DNA of 37,215 bases from a virus: IMG/VR virus record IMGVR_UViG_3300003187_000167, positions 1 to 37,215 of that record. One strand, given 5' to 3'. A program made the position numbers and the translations under genes. Numbering within the stretch: position 1 is the stretch's first letter; each line of letters opens with the position of its first letter. Of the stretch, positions 6,992-12,575 are shown piece after piece. The notes beneath the pieces are model-generated. The model ran no database searches and had not been told where the DNA came from. It was given only the letters and a program-made list of their open reading frames with translations.

Positions 6992-7025
6992 GATTCCGTC
7001 CTGACTCCCCCTGACAGGATGACTC
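6992..7025. promoter_or_regulatory. Cluster of three GANTC (CcrM-type) sites
   Basis: GATTC at 6992-6996, GACTC at 7003-7007 and GACTC at 7021-7025 fall in 34 bp of non-coding DNA upstream of the 7078 gene. In Alphaproteobacteria GANTC is methylated by CcrM, and GcrA acts at promoters carrying these sites. The phage encodes a GcrA-like protein at 8986. I could not place a convincing -10/-35 pair here, so the promoter itself is inferred. Confidence 0.4.
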
Positions 7026-7077
7026 TGCGCTAATGTTCGTGTTACGTTCTGTTGCGGCTCAAAAGGGGAGGAACGAT

Positions 7078-7281
7078 GTGGGTCACGTAGACGCTCAACA
7101 GAGTGAAGACGTGCTCTGGCTCAAGCGCCAAGCGCTACAGATCGTCATGCAGTTGCCGGACGATCGGCAAGATGCTCTTCGCGTTCTTGATTTCGCGAAG
7201 GAGCTTGTACTTACCTATTTGGGGGATGAGCCTGAAGCCGACAAAGGTGGGGCCGAGATCGTCCAGCTAGTCGCGCGCTAA
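7078..7281 (+). CDS. Hypothetical small acidic protein convergent with the repressor gene
   Basis: The product has 67 residues from GTG at 7078-7080, chosen because GGGGAGGA lies six bases before it; an in-frame start at 7033 has no ribosome site. The sequence is helical (LWLKRQALQIVMQLPDDRQ, DALRVLDFAKELVLTYLG) with an acidic end. No family is recognised. It converges on the repressor gene and the two stop codons overlap by four bases. It is transcribed from the GANTC-rich region next to the left operators, so it may take part in the lysis/lysogeny switch. Confidence 0.6.
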   Translation: MGHVDAQQSEDVLWLKRQALQIVMQLPDDRQDALRVLDFAKELVLTYLGDEPEADKGGAEIVQLVAR

Positions 7282-7637
7282 GCTTTTTCCTCAGCCGGGG
7301 CGCTTTCCTCGGCTCTTGCGCGCCTTATCTTCTCGATCAAGTCTCCAGGGAGGTAGCGCTCATATTGCTCCCCCTGGTAGATCCAATCCAACGAGACGCC
7401 CAGCCGACGCGAGAGAACCAGGGCGGTATCAACCGAAATCCGGTTCGTCCCTTTCTCCAGATTATTCCACGCGTTCGTCGCTAAGCCCGTCAGCACGCAG
7501 AACGCGGTTTGTGCGCCGCGCCCATCTCCGGACACAGCCTTCCTCAGTAGTACCAGGCGCTCGGCAATCTCGTCGAGCGATGCGCGCGGGGCTTTAGCCA
7601 TGCGCGGATAATCATGAATCGCAGCGCAGGCTTCCAT
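7278..7637 (-). CDS. XRE-family phage repressor (CI-like, without a peptidase domain)
   Basis: The product has 119 residues. The HTH spans about 38-88: GAQTAFCVLTGLATNAWNNL, EKGTNRISVDTALVLSRRLG, VSLDWIYQG. It ends with a charged tail, and there is no S24 self-cleavage domain, so RecA-driven autocleavage is not expected. The gene is divergent from the Cro-like gene, with an operator between them, which identifies it as the likely lysogeny repressor. Neither possible start (7637 or the internal ATG at 7599-7601, 107 residues) has a clear ribosome site; a GAATC site lies at 7616-7620 near the starts. Confidence 0.8.
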   Translation of the reverse strand: MEACAAIHDYPRMAKAPRASLDEIAERLVLLRKAVSGDGRGAQTAFCVLTGLATNAWNNLEKGTNRISVDTALVLSRRLGVSLDWIYQGEQYERYLPGDLIEKIRRARAEESAPAEEKA

Positions 7638-7653
7638 TCACGCGTCATGCCGC

Positions 7654-7682
7654 TTGCAAAATACATGCTCCGTGTATATAAC
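7654..7682 (+). promoter_or_regulatory. Rightward early promoter
   Basis: TTGCAA (7654-7659) and TATAAC (7677-7682) are 17 bases apart, a strong sigma70 match. The operator at 7661-7677 fills the spacer. The expected start is 7689 or 7690, and the Cro-like ATG begins at 7690, so the transcript is probably leaderless or has a one-base leader. Confidence 0.78.
7661..7677. promoter_or_regulatory. Repressor operator 3
   Basis: ATACATG-CTC-CGTGTAT, with arms matching at six of seven positions. It sits in the spacer of the rightward promoter and would also cover the likely minus-strand promoter of the repressor gene, allowing autoregulation. Confidence 0.78.
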
Positions 7683-7689
7683 GGGGCTC

Positions 7690-7908
7690 ATGGATACGCT
7701 CTCCCAAACCGGCTCGGTCATTGACGCCCTCGGCGGGACCGCAAAAGTCGCCACGATCACTGGCCGCAAGCCGCAGGCCGTCTCGAACTGGCGGAAGCGG
7801 GAGACATTCCCGCCCGACACCTTCCTCGTCCTATCCGGCGCTCTGACGCTCAAGGGGAAATCAGCCCCGCCTACGCTTTGGGGCATGTCGAGCGGGAGGG
7901 CAGCGTGA
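7690..7908 (+). CDS. Cro/YdaS-like HTH regulator
   Basis: The product has 72 residues. Residues about 8-52 form a Cro/YdaS-type helix-turn-helix (VIDALGGTAKVATITGRKPQ, AVSNWRKRETFPPDTFLVL). The start at 7690-7692 is set by the domain; a longer frame from 7654 would run through the promoter. It is the first gene of the rightward early operon, divergent from the repressor, and its stop overlaps the next GTG. By position it should turn down the repressor during lytic growth; that role is inferred. Confidence 0.82.
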   Translation: MDTLSQTGSVIDALGGTAKVATITGRKPQAVSNWRKRETFPPDTFLVLSGALTLKGKSAPPTLWGMSSGRAA

Positions 7909-8165
7909 GCGCCAGCGCCAAAGACCGCATGGAGCGCATTCTCCATCTCCTGGCCGAGATCGACGAGATCAAGGAAGTCATCCGCGAGGTCTACGCGGAG
8001 GAGAAGGCTGACGGCGGTGACAAGACCGCCATGGGCGCGGCCATCGCCATCATCCGCAAGCGCGCCAAGCTTGGCGCCGATGTCATCGAAGAGCGTGAAG
8101 GCCTCGTCGCCACGTATCTCGCGGCTCACGACGCCTCGCACACGCATGCACGTGAGGCAGCCTGA
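7905..8165 (+). CDS. GapR-like (DUF2312) DNA-binding protein
   Basis: The product has 86 residues from GTG at 7905-7907, which overlaps the Cro-like TGA (GTGA) and follows GGGAGGG. The block DRMERILHLLAEIDEIKEVI, REVYAEEKADGGD, AIIRKRAK and EEREGLVATYLAAH follows the GapR family (DUF2312), whose Caulobacter member binds overtwisted AT-rich DNA ahead of replication forks and is needed for normal cell division. The C-terminal HDASHTHAREAA is extra. A phage copy could help phage replication or compete with the host protein; this is inference. Confidence 0.85.
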   Translation: MSASAKDRMERILHLLAEIDEIKEVIREVYAEEKADGGDKTAMGAAIAIIRKRAKLGADVIEEREGLVATYLAAHDASHTHAREAA

Positions 8166-8166
8166 C

Positions 8167-8247
8167 ATGGGCGCTCTCATCCTCATCCCCCCGGTAGTCA
8201 TCACGGCCCTTGGCTTCGTGCTCTTCGCTCTGACGAGGCTGTCATGA
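8167..8247 (+). CDS. Membrane micropeptide (26 aa)
   Basis: MGALILIPPVVITALGFVLF then ALTRLS. It is nearly all one membrane helix. The ATG follows GAGG by about nine bases, and its stop overlaps the next ATG as ATGA, so it fits the coupled layout of the operon. No family; expression is unproven. Confidence 0.55.
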   Translation: MGALILIPPVVITALGFVLFALTRLS

Positions 8248-8342
8248 GCCCGGCCACCCGCATTTATGGCGCGACCGTTTCTCTAGCGACGCTGGTTTTC
8301 GCCTGCCGCTCTCTCGTGCTCCTGCTGGAGATTCGCGGATGA
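8244..8342 (+). CDS. Small membrane protein (32 aa)
   Basis: MSPATRIYGATVSLATLVFA then CRSLVLLLEIRG. It has one membrane helix with a basic N-terminus. ATGA overlaps occur at both ends, and GAGG lies five bases before the ATG. No family is recognised. Confidence 0.52.
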   Translation: MSPATRIYGATVSLATLVFACRSLVLLLEIRG

Positions 8343-8617
8343 GCGTCACCCCTAGCCAGCGCGGGGGCTTTGTCTCCTCCCCCAGCCCGCGCCGCCTGCC
8401 GGGGGGCTTCGTGCTCCCCGGACTTTCTCTCGTCCATCGTCTCGCGAACCCCTGCAAGAACCCGCGCCACGATGTCTCCAAGCCGCTCCATGAGCCGTCC
8501 TTCCTTCGTCCGGTGACGCCCTCAACGTCACCCTTCGAAGGACCACGCACATGGAAGCTCAGACCAACCGCTTGGCTGTCGCAGCCAAGGTCTATCAGTC
8601 GAGTAAGCCTGACATGA
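8339..8617 (+). CDS. Uncertain Ser/Pro-rich open frame (92 aa)
   Basis: The frame starts with ATG 8339-8341 in an ATGA overlap with the previous gene, with GGAG eight bases before it, so it could be translated. The product is Ser/Pro/Arg-rich with no recognisable fold and would overlap the well-supported 8551 gene by 67 bases. A minus-strand frame (8264-8491) covers the same DNA and is equally unconvincing. Treat 8343-8550 as largely unassigned; it contains an inverted repeat at 8503-8541. Confidence 0.25.
   Translation: MSVTPSQRGGFVSSPSPRRLPGGFVLPGLSLVHRLANPCKNPRHDVSKPLHEPSFLRPVTPSTSPFEGPRTWKLRPTAWLSQPRSISRVSLT
8503..8541. repeat. Two-tier inverted repeat before the 8551 gene
   Basis: CCTTCG-TCC-GGTGACG, a seven-base loop, then CGTCACC-CTT-CGAAGG. 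The arms of 7 and 6 bases pair perfectly around a symmetric 3/3 internal loop. It ends nine bases before the ATG at 8551, and its right end forms part of the GAAGGA ribosome site, so as RNA it could mask translation; as DNA it could be an operator. Confidence 0.6.
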
Positions 8618-8982
8618 CGATAGCCATCCAGGCACGCGCTCACATCGGCGCCGTGCTCCAGTTTGTTGCGCCACAACTCCCGCTCAAGTCGGCATTGCCG
8701 AGGGCGGCAGCATTCATCGGCATCAACGCCCGCCGCGCCCGCGCTCTCTGGAATCGGGAAGCCCGCGCCGTTCTCGCTGACGAGATTCACGCCTTGGAAG
8801 CCGCTCGCGCCCGCATCGCTGAGCGCATCATCACTCGGGACATCCAGAACCATGCAAACACGATGGAGCTCTATGCTGCGCGGCTGGCTAGTGTCGATCC
8901 GGAAGGCAATCGGACGGAAGTGGCTCGCCTCCGTAAGCTGGCAAGCCGGGCGCGCCATTTCCTTGATTGCGGGAAGGCGTAA
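8551..8982 (+). CDS. Hypothetical helical protein, possibly DNA-binding
   Basis: The product has 143 residues. A helix-rich N-terminal half contains AAFIGINARRARALWNREAR, which resembles an HTH recognition region, followed by two long helices (VLADEIHALEAARARIAERI and TRDIQNHANTMELYAARLAS) and a basic end. No family is assigned. A GAAGGA ribosome site lies eight bases before the ATG, inside the end of an inverted repeat. It lies in the rightward early operon. Confidence 0.75.
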   Translation: MEAQTNRLAVAAKVYQSSKPDMTIAIQARAHIGAVLQFVAPQLPLKSALPRAAAFIGINARRARALWNREARAVLADEIHALEAARARIAERIITRDIQNHANTMELYAARLASVDPEGNRTEVARLRKLASRARHFLDCGKA

Positions 8983-8985
8983 GCC

Positions 8986-9525
8986 ATGAGCCTGCATTTC
9001 AGTCAGCCGCAAGGCCTGCCCTACGCTCGTACCGTGGCCCGTCGCCCTCAGGTGGCCCCAACGCTTTCTCCTGAAATGCGGGAGGCCGTAGTCGCAGCCT
9101 TCAACGAGGGGCAGACGTACTCCCAGATTGCGGACCACCTCAACGTGGCCCGCAACGTCATAGCCGGCGCAATCTTCCGCGCGAGGAAGCGAGGCGAAGT
9201 CCAGCGCGAAAAGCTGCCGACGCGCGCCCGCAGGGTTTCGGCTCAGTCGCATCGCCAGGAGCCGCCGAAACCGGACGAGTTCGCCCCGGTGATCGAATAT
9301 GCGCCTCTGCGCGTCAGCCTCTTCAATCTCAAGGCCGAGCATTGCCGCTGGCCGCTTTGGGCGGCTGACACCCCGCTGTCCGAGAAAAGGTTCTGCGGTC
9401 GCCCGGCAAAGGTTGGCCGGCCCTACTGCACCCATTGCGAGGGTCTGGCTGTCGTCCCACGGCGCACCGACAGCTTCGACAAGAAGCACGGCATCTTCAA
9501 GCTGACGAAGATGGGGAGGCGCTGA
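8986..9525 (+). CDS. GcrA-family cell-cycle regulator-like protein
   Basis: The product has 179 residues. Residues about 27-70 (LSPEMREAVVAAFNEGQTYS, QIADHLNVARNVIAGAIFRA) match the GcrA N-terminal HTH, and residues about 108-155 (LFNLKAEHCRWPLWAADTPL, EKRFCGRPAKVGRPYCTHC) match the Cys-containing GcrA C-terminal domain that contacts sigma70. A variable basic linker joins them, as in the family. Host GcrA activates promoters with methylated GANTC. The phage copy may redirect host or phage promoters; this is inferred from family and from GANTC sites at 6992-7025. Confidence 0.85.
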   Translation: MSLHFSQPQGLPYARTVARRPQVAPTLSPEMREAVVAAFNEGQTYSQIADHLNVARNVIAGAIFRARKRGEVQREKLPTRARRVSAQSHRQEPPKPDEFAPVIEYAPLRVSLFNLKAEHCRWPLWAADTPLSEKRFCGRPAKVGRPYCTHCEGLAVVPRRTDSFDKKHGIFKLTKMGRR

Positions 9526-9827
9526 TGCTCACGGCTTCGGCACGCCAGGACATCGCCCGAGCTTACGGCGAAGGCTTGCTCATCAAGCACATCGCTTATC
9601 GGCATGGCATCTCGGAAGGCCATGTCAGCGTCATAGCGAAACGTGAAGGGCAGCGGCCTCGCCACACCGGCCGCCCCGCCGCCCCTCGCGCCGCCAACCC
9701 CGCTGAGGTGCTGGCACTCTTCCGGTCTGGGCTGGACACAGTCAGCATCGCCGCGCGCTTGATGCTGACCCAGTGTGCGGTCGCGAACGCTCTCGCCGAC
9801 GCTCGCGATCGGGAGCACAGCCGATGA
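9525..9827 (+). CDS. Small HTH protein with two HTH-like segments
   Basis: The product has 100 residues. Two HTH-like segments are visible: ARAYGEGLLIKHIAYRHGIS with EGHVSVIAKREG (about 9-43) and EVLALFRSGLDTVSIAARLM with LTQCAVANALADA (about 60-93), joined by an RPRHTGRPAAPRA linker. The start is the ATG at 9525-9527, overlapping the previous stop (TGATG). It is probably a DNA-binding regulator with unknown target. Confidence 0.75.
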   Translation: MLTASARQDIARAYGEGLLIKHIAYRHGISEGHVSVIAKREGQRPRHTGRPAAPRAANPAEVLALFRSGLDTVSIAARLMLTQCAVANALADARDREHSR

Positions 9828-10195
9828 AGGTCGTGCAGCTCGATCTTCCGTTGCCGGTCTCCGCCAATCGCATCTGGCGCACGACTAAGACCGGGCGGAC
9901 ATACCTCAACCCGCAATACAAGGACTGGCGGAAGGCCGCGCTGACAAGCCTCTGGACGCAGAAGCCGGCCGGGGGTTTCCCGTATTTCTCTGGCGCCTTC
10001 GACGCCCAGATCACCGTCGCGCTCAAGATGCGTGGCGATATCGACAACCGAATTAAGCCGCTTCTCGATTTTCTGGCCTCTGCCGGGATTATCGAGAACG
10101 ACAAGCACGCCCATGGCGCCAGCATTGCGCGGTCGGCCGATGTCCGTGCCGGCATGTGTCGCGTCCACGTCTACGAGACGAAGGAGGCCGCATGA
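9824..10195 (+). CDS. rusA: RusA-family Holliday junction resolvase
   Basis: The product has 123 residues and would cut four-way junctions formed in phage recombination and replication. The family pattern is complete: PVSANRIWRT, GDIDNRIKPLLDFL (Asp 72, Asp 74, Lys 79) and IIENDKHAHGASI (Asp 93), which correspond to the acidic metal site and the essential Lys. The ATG overlaps the upstream TGA. It pairs functionally with the ERF/YqaJ/NinB genes of the leftward operon. Confidence 0.93.
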   Translation: MKVVQLDLPLPVSANRIWRTTKTGRTYLNPQYKDWRKAALTSLWTQKPAGGFPYFSGAFDAQITVALKMRGDIDNRIKPLLDFLASAGIIENDKHAHGASIARSADVRAGMCRVHVYETKEAA

Positions 10196-10683
10196 TGAAA
10201 GGCCCGTATCAGGCCATCGCTGATTATATGCACCGCCGCATCCTTGAGAACCTCAACGAGGTTGCGGGGCGCGTCGAATCCAAGGGGATGTCCCCGATTG
10301 AGGGGATATTCTTCGCAGCGCTCTGGAACATATCAGAGCTGGAATCGCCGTTCGGCTGCCCTGTTGTCGGGTTCGAGCCCCAAGAGGGTCAGCTTGCCAT
10401 CCTTGGCCAAGCGCGGATTGAGAAGTTCCGCGTAGACTTCATGGTCACGGTTCGGACGGCAAACGGGAAAGAATACAAGCGCCTCGTCGTCGAATGCGAT
10501 GGGCACGACTTCCACGAGCGCACGAAGAAGCAGGCCAAGAACGATCGGTCACGCGATAGGCGCCTGCAAGAGCTGGGGTACACGATTTACCGGTTCACTG
10601 GGTCGGAAATCTACACCAACCCAGTCAAGTGCGCTCAAGATGTTCTCCGGTGGGCTGATGCTGCTGCGGGGTTCCCACTATGA
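10192..10683 (+). CDS. DUF559/Vsr-like PD-(D/E)XK nuclease-like protein
   Basis: The product has 163 residues. The pattern is an N-terminal SPIEGIFFAAL (Glu 37), FRVDFMV (Asp 82), RLVVECDGHDFHER (Glu 101, Asp 103, His 105), KNDRSRDRRLQELGYTIYRF and a final SEI, typical of DUF559/Vsr-like nucleases. Two adjacent ATGs (10192 and 10195) follow AAGGAGG by four or seven bases, so the start is uncertain by one codon. DNA cleavage is likely from the family; the substrate is unknown. Confidence 0.82.
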   Translation: MMKGPYQAIADYMHRRILENLNEVAGRVESKGMSPIEGIFFAALWNISELESPFGCPVVGFEPQEGQLAILGQARIEKFRVDFMVTVRTANGKEYKRLVVECDGHDFHERTKKQAKNDRSRDRRLQELGYTIYRFTGSEIYTNPVKCAQDVLRWADAAAGFPL

Positions 10684-11570
10684 GCCGCGCATGGATGCCC
10701 CTCTATGTCGCTGACTACCTGGCTGACACCGGCCATCTCAGCGCGGCTGAGCATGGGGCCTATCTCCTGCTCATCATGCACTATTGGCAAAACGGCGGGC
10801 TCCCCAACGAGGACCGTCGGCTAGCCCGTATCGCGCGCATGTCGCCTGCCGAATGGGAAGAGGCCCGCGAAACCCTCTTCGACATGTTCGAGGATGGCTG
10901 GCGTCACCATCGCATCGAGGCCGAATTGAAGGCCGCGCAGGAGATCAGCGAGAAGGCGAAAGAGAAAGCGGCAAAGCGCTGGCAGAGCAAAGGCAGTGCT
11001 GATGCATATGCCGGGGCAGATGCTGTAGCATTGCAGGAGCATGTGCCGCAGCCATGCCAATCACAACCACAATCACATACTCCACCAGACACTAACGTAT
11101 CTGGTGGAGTGGGGCGCAAGGCCCCGCCCGAACATGTCCAGATTTTGGATTGCCTGAAAGCTGTCCTTTCCGAAGACCGCGCCAAGGCCGTGATCGAGCA
11201 TCGGCGGAAGATGAAAAAGCCGCTCGGGCTCCACGGCGCCAAGCTCCTGCTCGCTCAGCTCCAGCATGCCGCAGAGCCGGACAAGGCCGCCGATCTCATG
11301 ATCCTTCGCGGCTGGCAGGGCTTCGAACCCGAATGGGGCGCCAACGCCGGGCTCAAGCTAGCCTCATCGCCAAGCCCCTCGAACGGCGCCGCTGCACAAG
11401 TCTTCGTCGAGATCGGCACCGAGGAGTGGGACGCCTGGACGGCCTACAAGGGCAAAAAGCCCCCGTTCAAATACTACCCCGAGCATCAGGCGGACGGCTG
11501 GCTTTTCCCATCTCGCATGCCGCCGGCCAAGAACCCCGACAACTGGAACAAGGGAGAGCGCGCGGCATGA
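10680..11570 (+). CDS. DUF1376 (YdaU-like) replication protein
   Basis: The product has 296 residues. The N-terminal domain (about 5-85: MPLYVADYLADTGHLSAAEH, GAYLLLIMHYWQNGGLP) is DUF1376, found in phage proteins at the replication-initiator position. A charged helix and a Gln/Pro/Ala-rich linker (about 100-150) follow, then a helical C-terminal domain ending WLFPSRMPPAKNPDNW. The gene position after nucleases and before Lar/exonuclease genes matches phage O-type genes. Its linker-coding DNA holds direct repeats and a perfect inverted repeat, a possible origin. Confidence 0.85.
   Translation: MSRAWMPLYVADYLADTGHLSAAEHGAYLLLIMHYWQNGGLPNEDRRLARIARMSPAEWEEARETLFDMFEDGWRHHRIEAELKAAQEISEKAKEKAAKRWQSKGSADAYAGADAVALQEHVPQPCQSQPQSHTPPDTNVSGGVGRKAPPEHVQILDCLKAVLSEDRAKAVIEHRRKMKKPLGLHGAKLLLAQLQHAAEPDKAADLMILRGWQGFEPEWGANAGLKLASSPSPSNGAAAQVFVEIGTEEWDAWTAYKGKKPPFKYYPEHQADGWLFPSRMPPAKNPDNWNKGERAA
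11058..11110. repeat. Direct repeats and 11-bp inverted repeat inside the replication gene; origin candidate
   Basis: CAATCACA occurs at 11058-11065 and 11070-11077 (12-bp period), directly followed by ACTCCACCAGA (11079-11089), a 10-base loop and the perfect complement TCTGGTGGAGT (11100-11110). Phage origins often lie inside the initiator gene, as in lambda O. There is no T-tract, so it is not a classical terminator. Confidence 0.45.
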
Positions 11571-11977
11571 GTGAGGCAACCGCTTTCAGAGCCGTTCTGC
11601 TCATGCAGCAGTGGGGAGACCTGATCCGAAAGGGAGCGAACAGGTTCCAGATCGAAGCCGCTGAACGCGCGGCGTGCGATGCAATCCACGCTCTCGCGGC
11701 TCCAACCAAGACAAAAACCATGACTCTTGCAAGCAAAGCGGAGGGGATCGTCGACGCCATTTTCCTGAGCGGTTCGCAATGGGGTGAGCACGACTGGAAA
11801 TATGCTCAGGAGATCATCGCTGAAGCCCTTCGTCGCGCAGAGGACGACAAATTAGAGGAGGCGGCGTGCCTCTGCGACGGCATCACAGAGCATCTGAGCG
11901 AGCGCCGAACGCAAACGCATGCCTCCCCCTATTTCGCGCGGCAAATCCGAAATCTCAAAACTGAGGGAGCGCCATGA
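11567..11977 (+). CDS. Hypothetical helical protein (136 aa), relative of the 13100 gene
   Basis: The product is helical: FRAVLLMQQWGDLIRKG, AERAACDAIHALAA, DWKYAQEIIAEALRRAEDDK, LEEAACLCDGI. The segment DDKLEEAA and the spacing to a terminal IRNLK resemble NDKLEEAA and CRALK in the 13100-13465 product, so the two are probably distant paralogues. No family is recognised. It overlaps both neighbours as ATGA. Confidence 0.72.
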   Translation: MSEATAFRAVLLMQQWGDLIRKGANRFQIEAAERAACDAIHALAAPTKTKTMTLASKAEGIVDAIFLSGSQWGEHDWKYAQEIIAEALRRAEDDKLEEAACLCDGITEHLSERRTQTHASPYFARQIRNLKTEGAP

Positions 11978-12360
11978 AAATCTGTGAGCCCATGTTCGGG
12001 GTGCGTCCCAGCGATATGAGAGGCGAGAGCCCTGATGAGCAGGGCGCGAGGATCGGCGGCAGGTTGCGAAACATAGCGCTCCCGCCGCCCGCCCGGCCCG
12101 CAGAAATTGAAGAGGGGCGCATCTGGGCTGACGACGAAGGCGGCATCATGACGATGCACTACTGGCATCGCTGGTTCGCATGGCGCCCTGTCTGGCTTGA
12201 GGACCACGGATGGGTTTGGCTCCGCACTATCGAACGTCGTTTCTCGACACGAAGCACGAAAGAGCGGACCACGATCGCCGCGCATCATCGGCTTATCGGC
12301 ACTGGCCGGAACATCGCGGATGCGAACTCCAAAAATCCTCTCATACCAGGAGGGCGGTAG
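11974..12360 (+). CDS. Hypothetical Trp-rich phage protein (128 aa)
   Basis: The N-terminal half is polar; the central MHYWHRWFAWRPVWLEDHGW then VWLRTIERR is a Trp-rich block like those of many small phage proteins of unknown role. The last 20 codons (GRNIADANSKNPLIPGGR) lie on a dispersed repeat copy, so the C-terminus may be exchangeable. ATG 11974-11976 overlaps the previous stop. Confidence 0.7.
   Translation: MKICEPMFGVRPSDMRGESPDEQGARIGGRLRNIALPPPARPAEIEEGRIWADDEGGIMTMHYWHRWFAWRPVWLEDHGWVWLRTIERRFSTRSTKERTTIAAHHRLIGTGRNIADANSKNPLIPGGR
12303..12338 (+). repeat. Dispersed repeat, copy E
   Basis: TGGCCGGAACATCGCGGATG followed by CGAACTCCAAAAATCC. It shares TGGCCGGA and GCGGATGC with the copy at 2554 and GCGGATGC-AACT-AAAAT with the copy at 36998. 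It occupies the 3' end of the 11974-12360 gene, just before the ribosome site of the next gene. Confidence 0.55.
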
Positions 12361-12361
12361 G

Positions 12362-12574
12362 GTGAGTGAACGTAAACCCAAAGAGCAGCCGTTGCCTTGC
12401 CCCTTCTGCGGGGGCCCGGCGAAACTGTCGTGGTGGAACGGCACCCACCAAGCGACATGCGCAGCAGTGTTCGCGGACAACTGCGCTGGCTTCGATGTCA
12501 TGGCGCCGATCCCGCTCTGGAATAAGCGCGCCGCACCACAGCCCACTAACCCCAACCCGAACAGGAGCGAGTAG
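12362..12574 (+). CDS. Lar-like zinc-ribbon protein (restriction alleviation family)
   Basis: The product has 70 residues from GTG 12362-12364, with AGGAGG about eight bases upstream. PCPFCGGPAKLSWWNGTH, then a second Cys pair (ATCAAVFADNC) and IPLWNKRA follow the Lar pattern of a four-Cys zinc ribbon ending in WNxR. Lar of Rac prophage modulates type I restriction, but many relatives are uncharacterised. The final PQPTNPNPNRSE is a disordered tail. Confidence 0.75.
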   Translation: MSERKPKEQPLPCPFCGGPAKLSWWNGTHQATCAAVFADNCAGFDVMAPIPLWNKRAAPQPTNPNPNRSE

Positions 12575-12575
12575 C

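Noticed and set aside
7033-7077. Upstream ATG at 7033 as start of the 67-codon gene
   Set aside because: No ribosome site precedes it, whereas GGGGAGGA is ideally placed before the GTG at 7078.
8242-9489. 415-codon minus-strand open frame
   Set aside because: Antisense to the well-supported 8551 and GcrA-like genes; composition typical of a shadow frame.
11079-11110. Perfect inverted repeat read as a transcription terminator
   Set aside because: It is inside an open reading frame with no following T-tract, so an origin or protein-binding role fits better.
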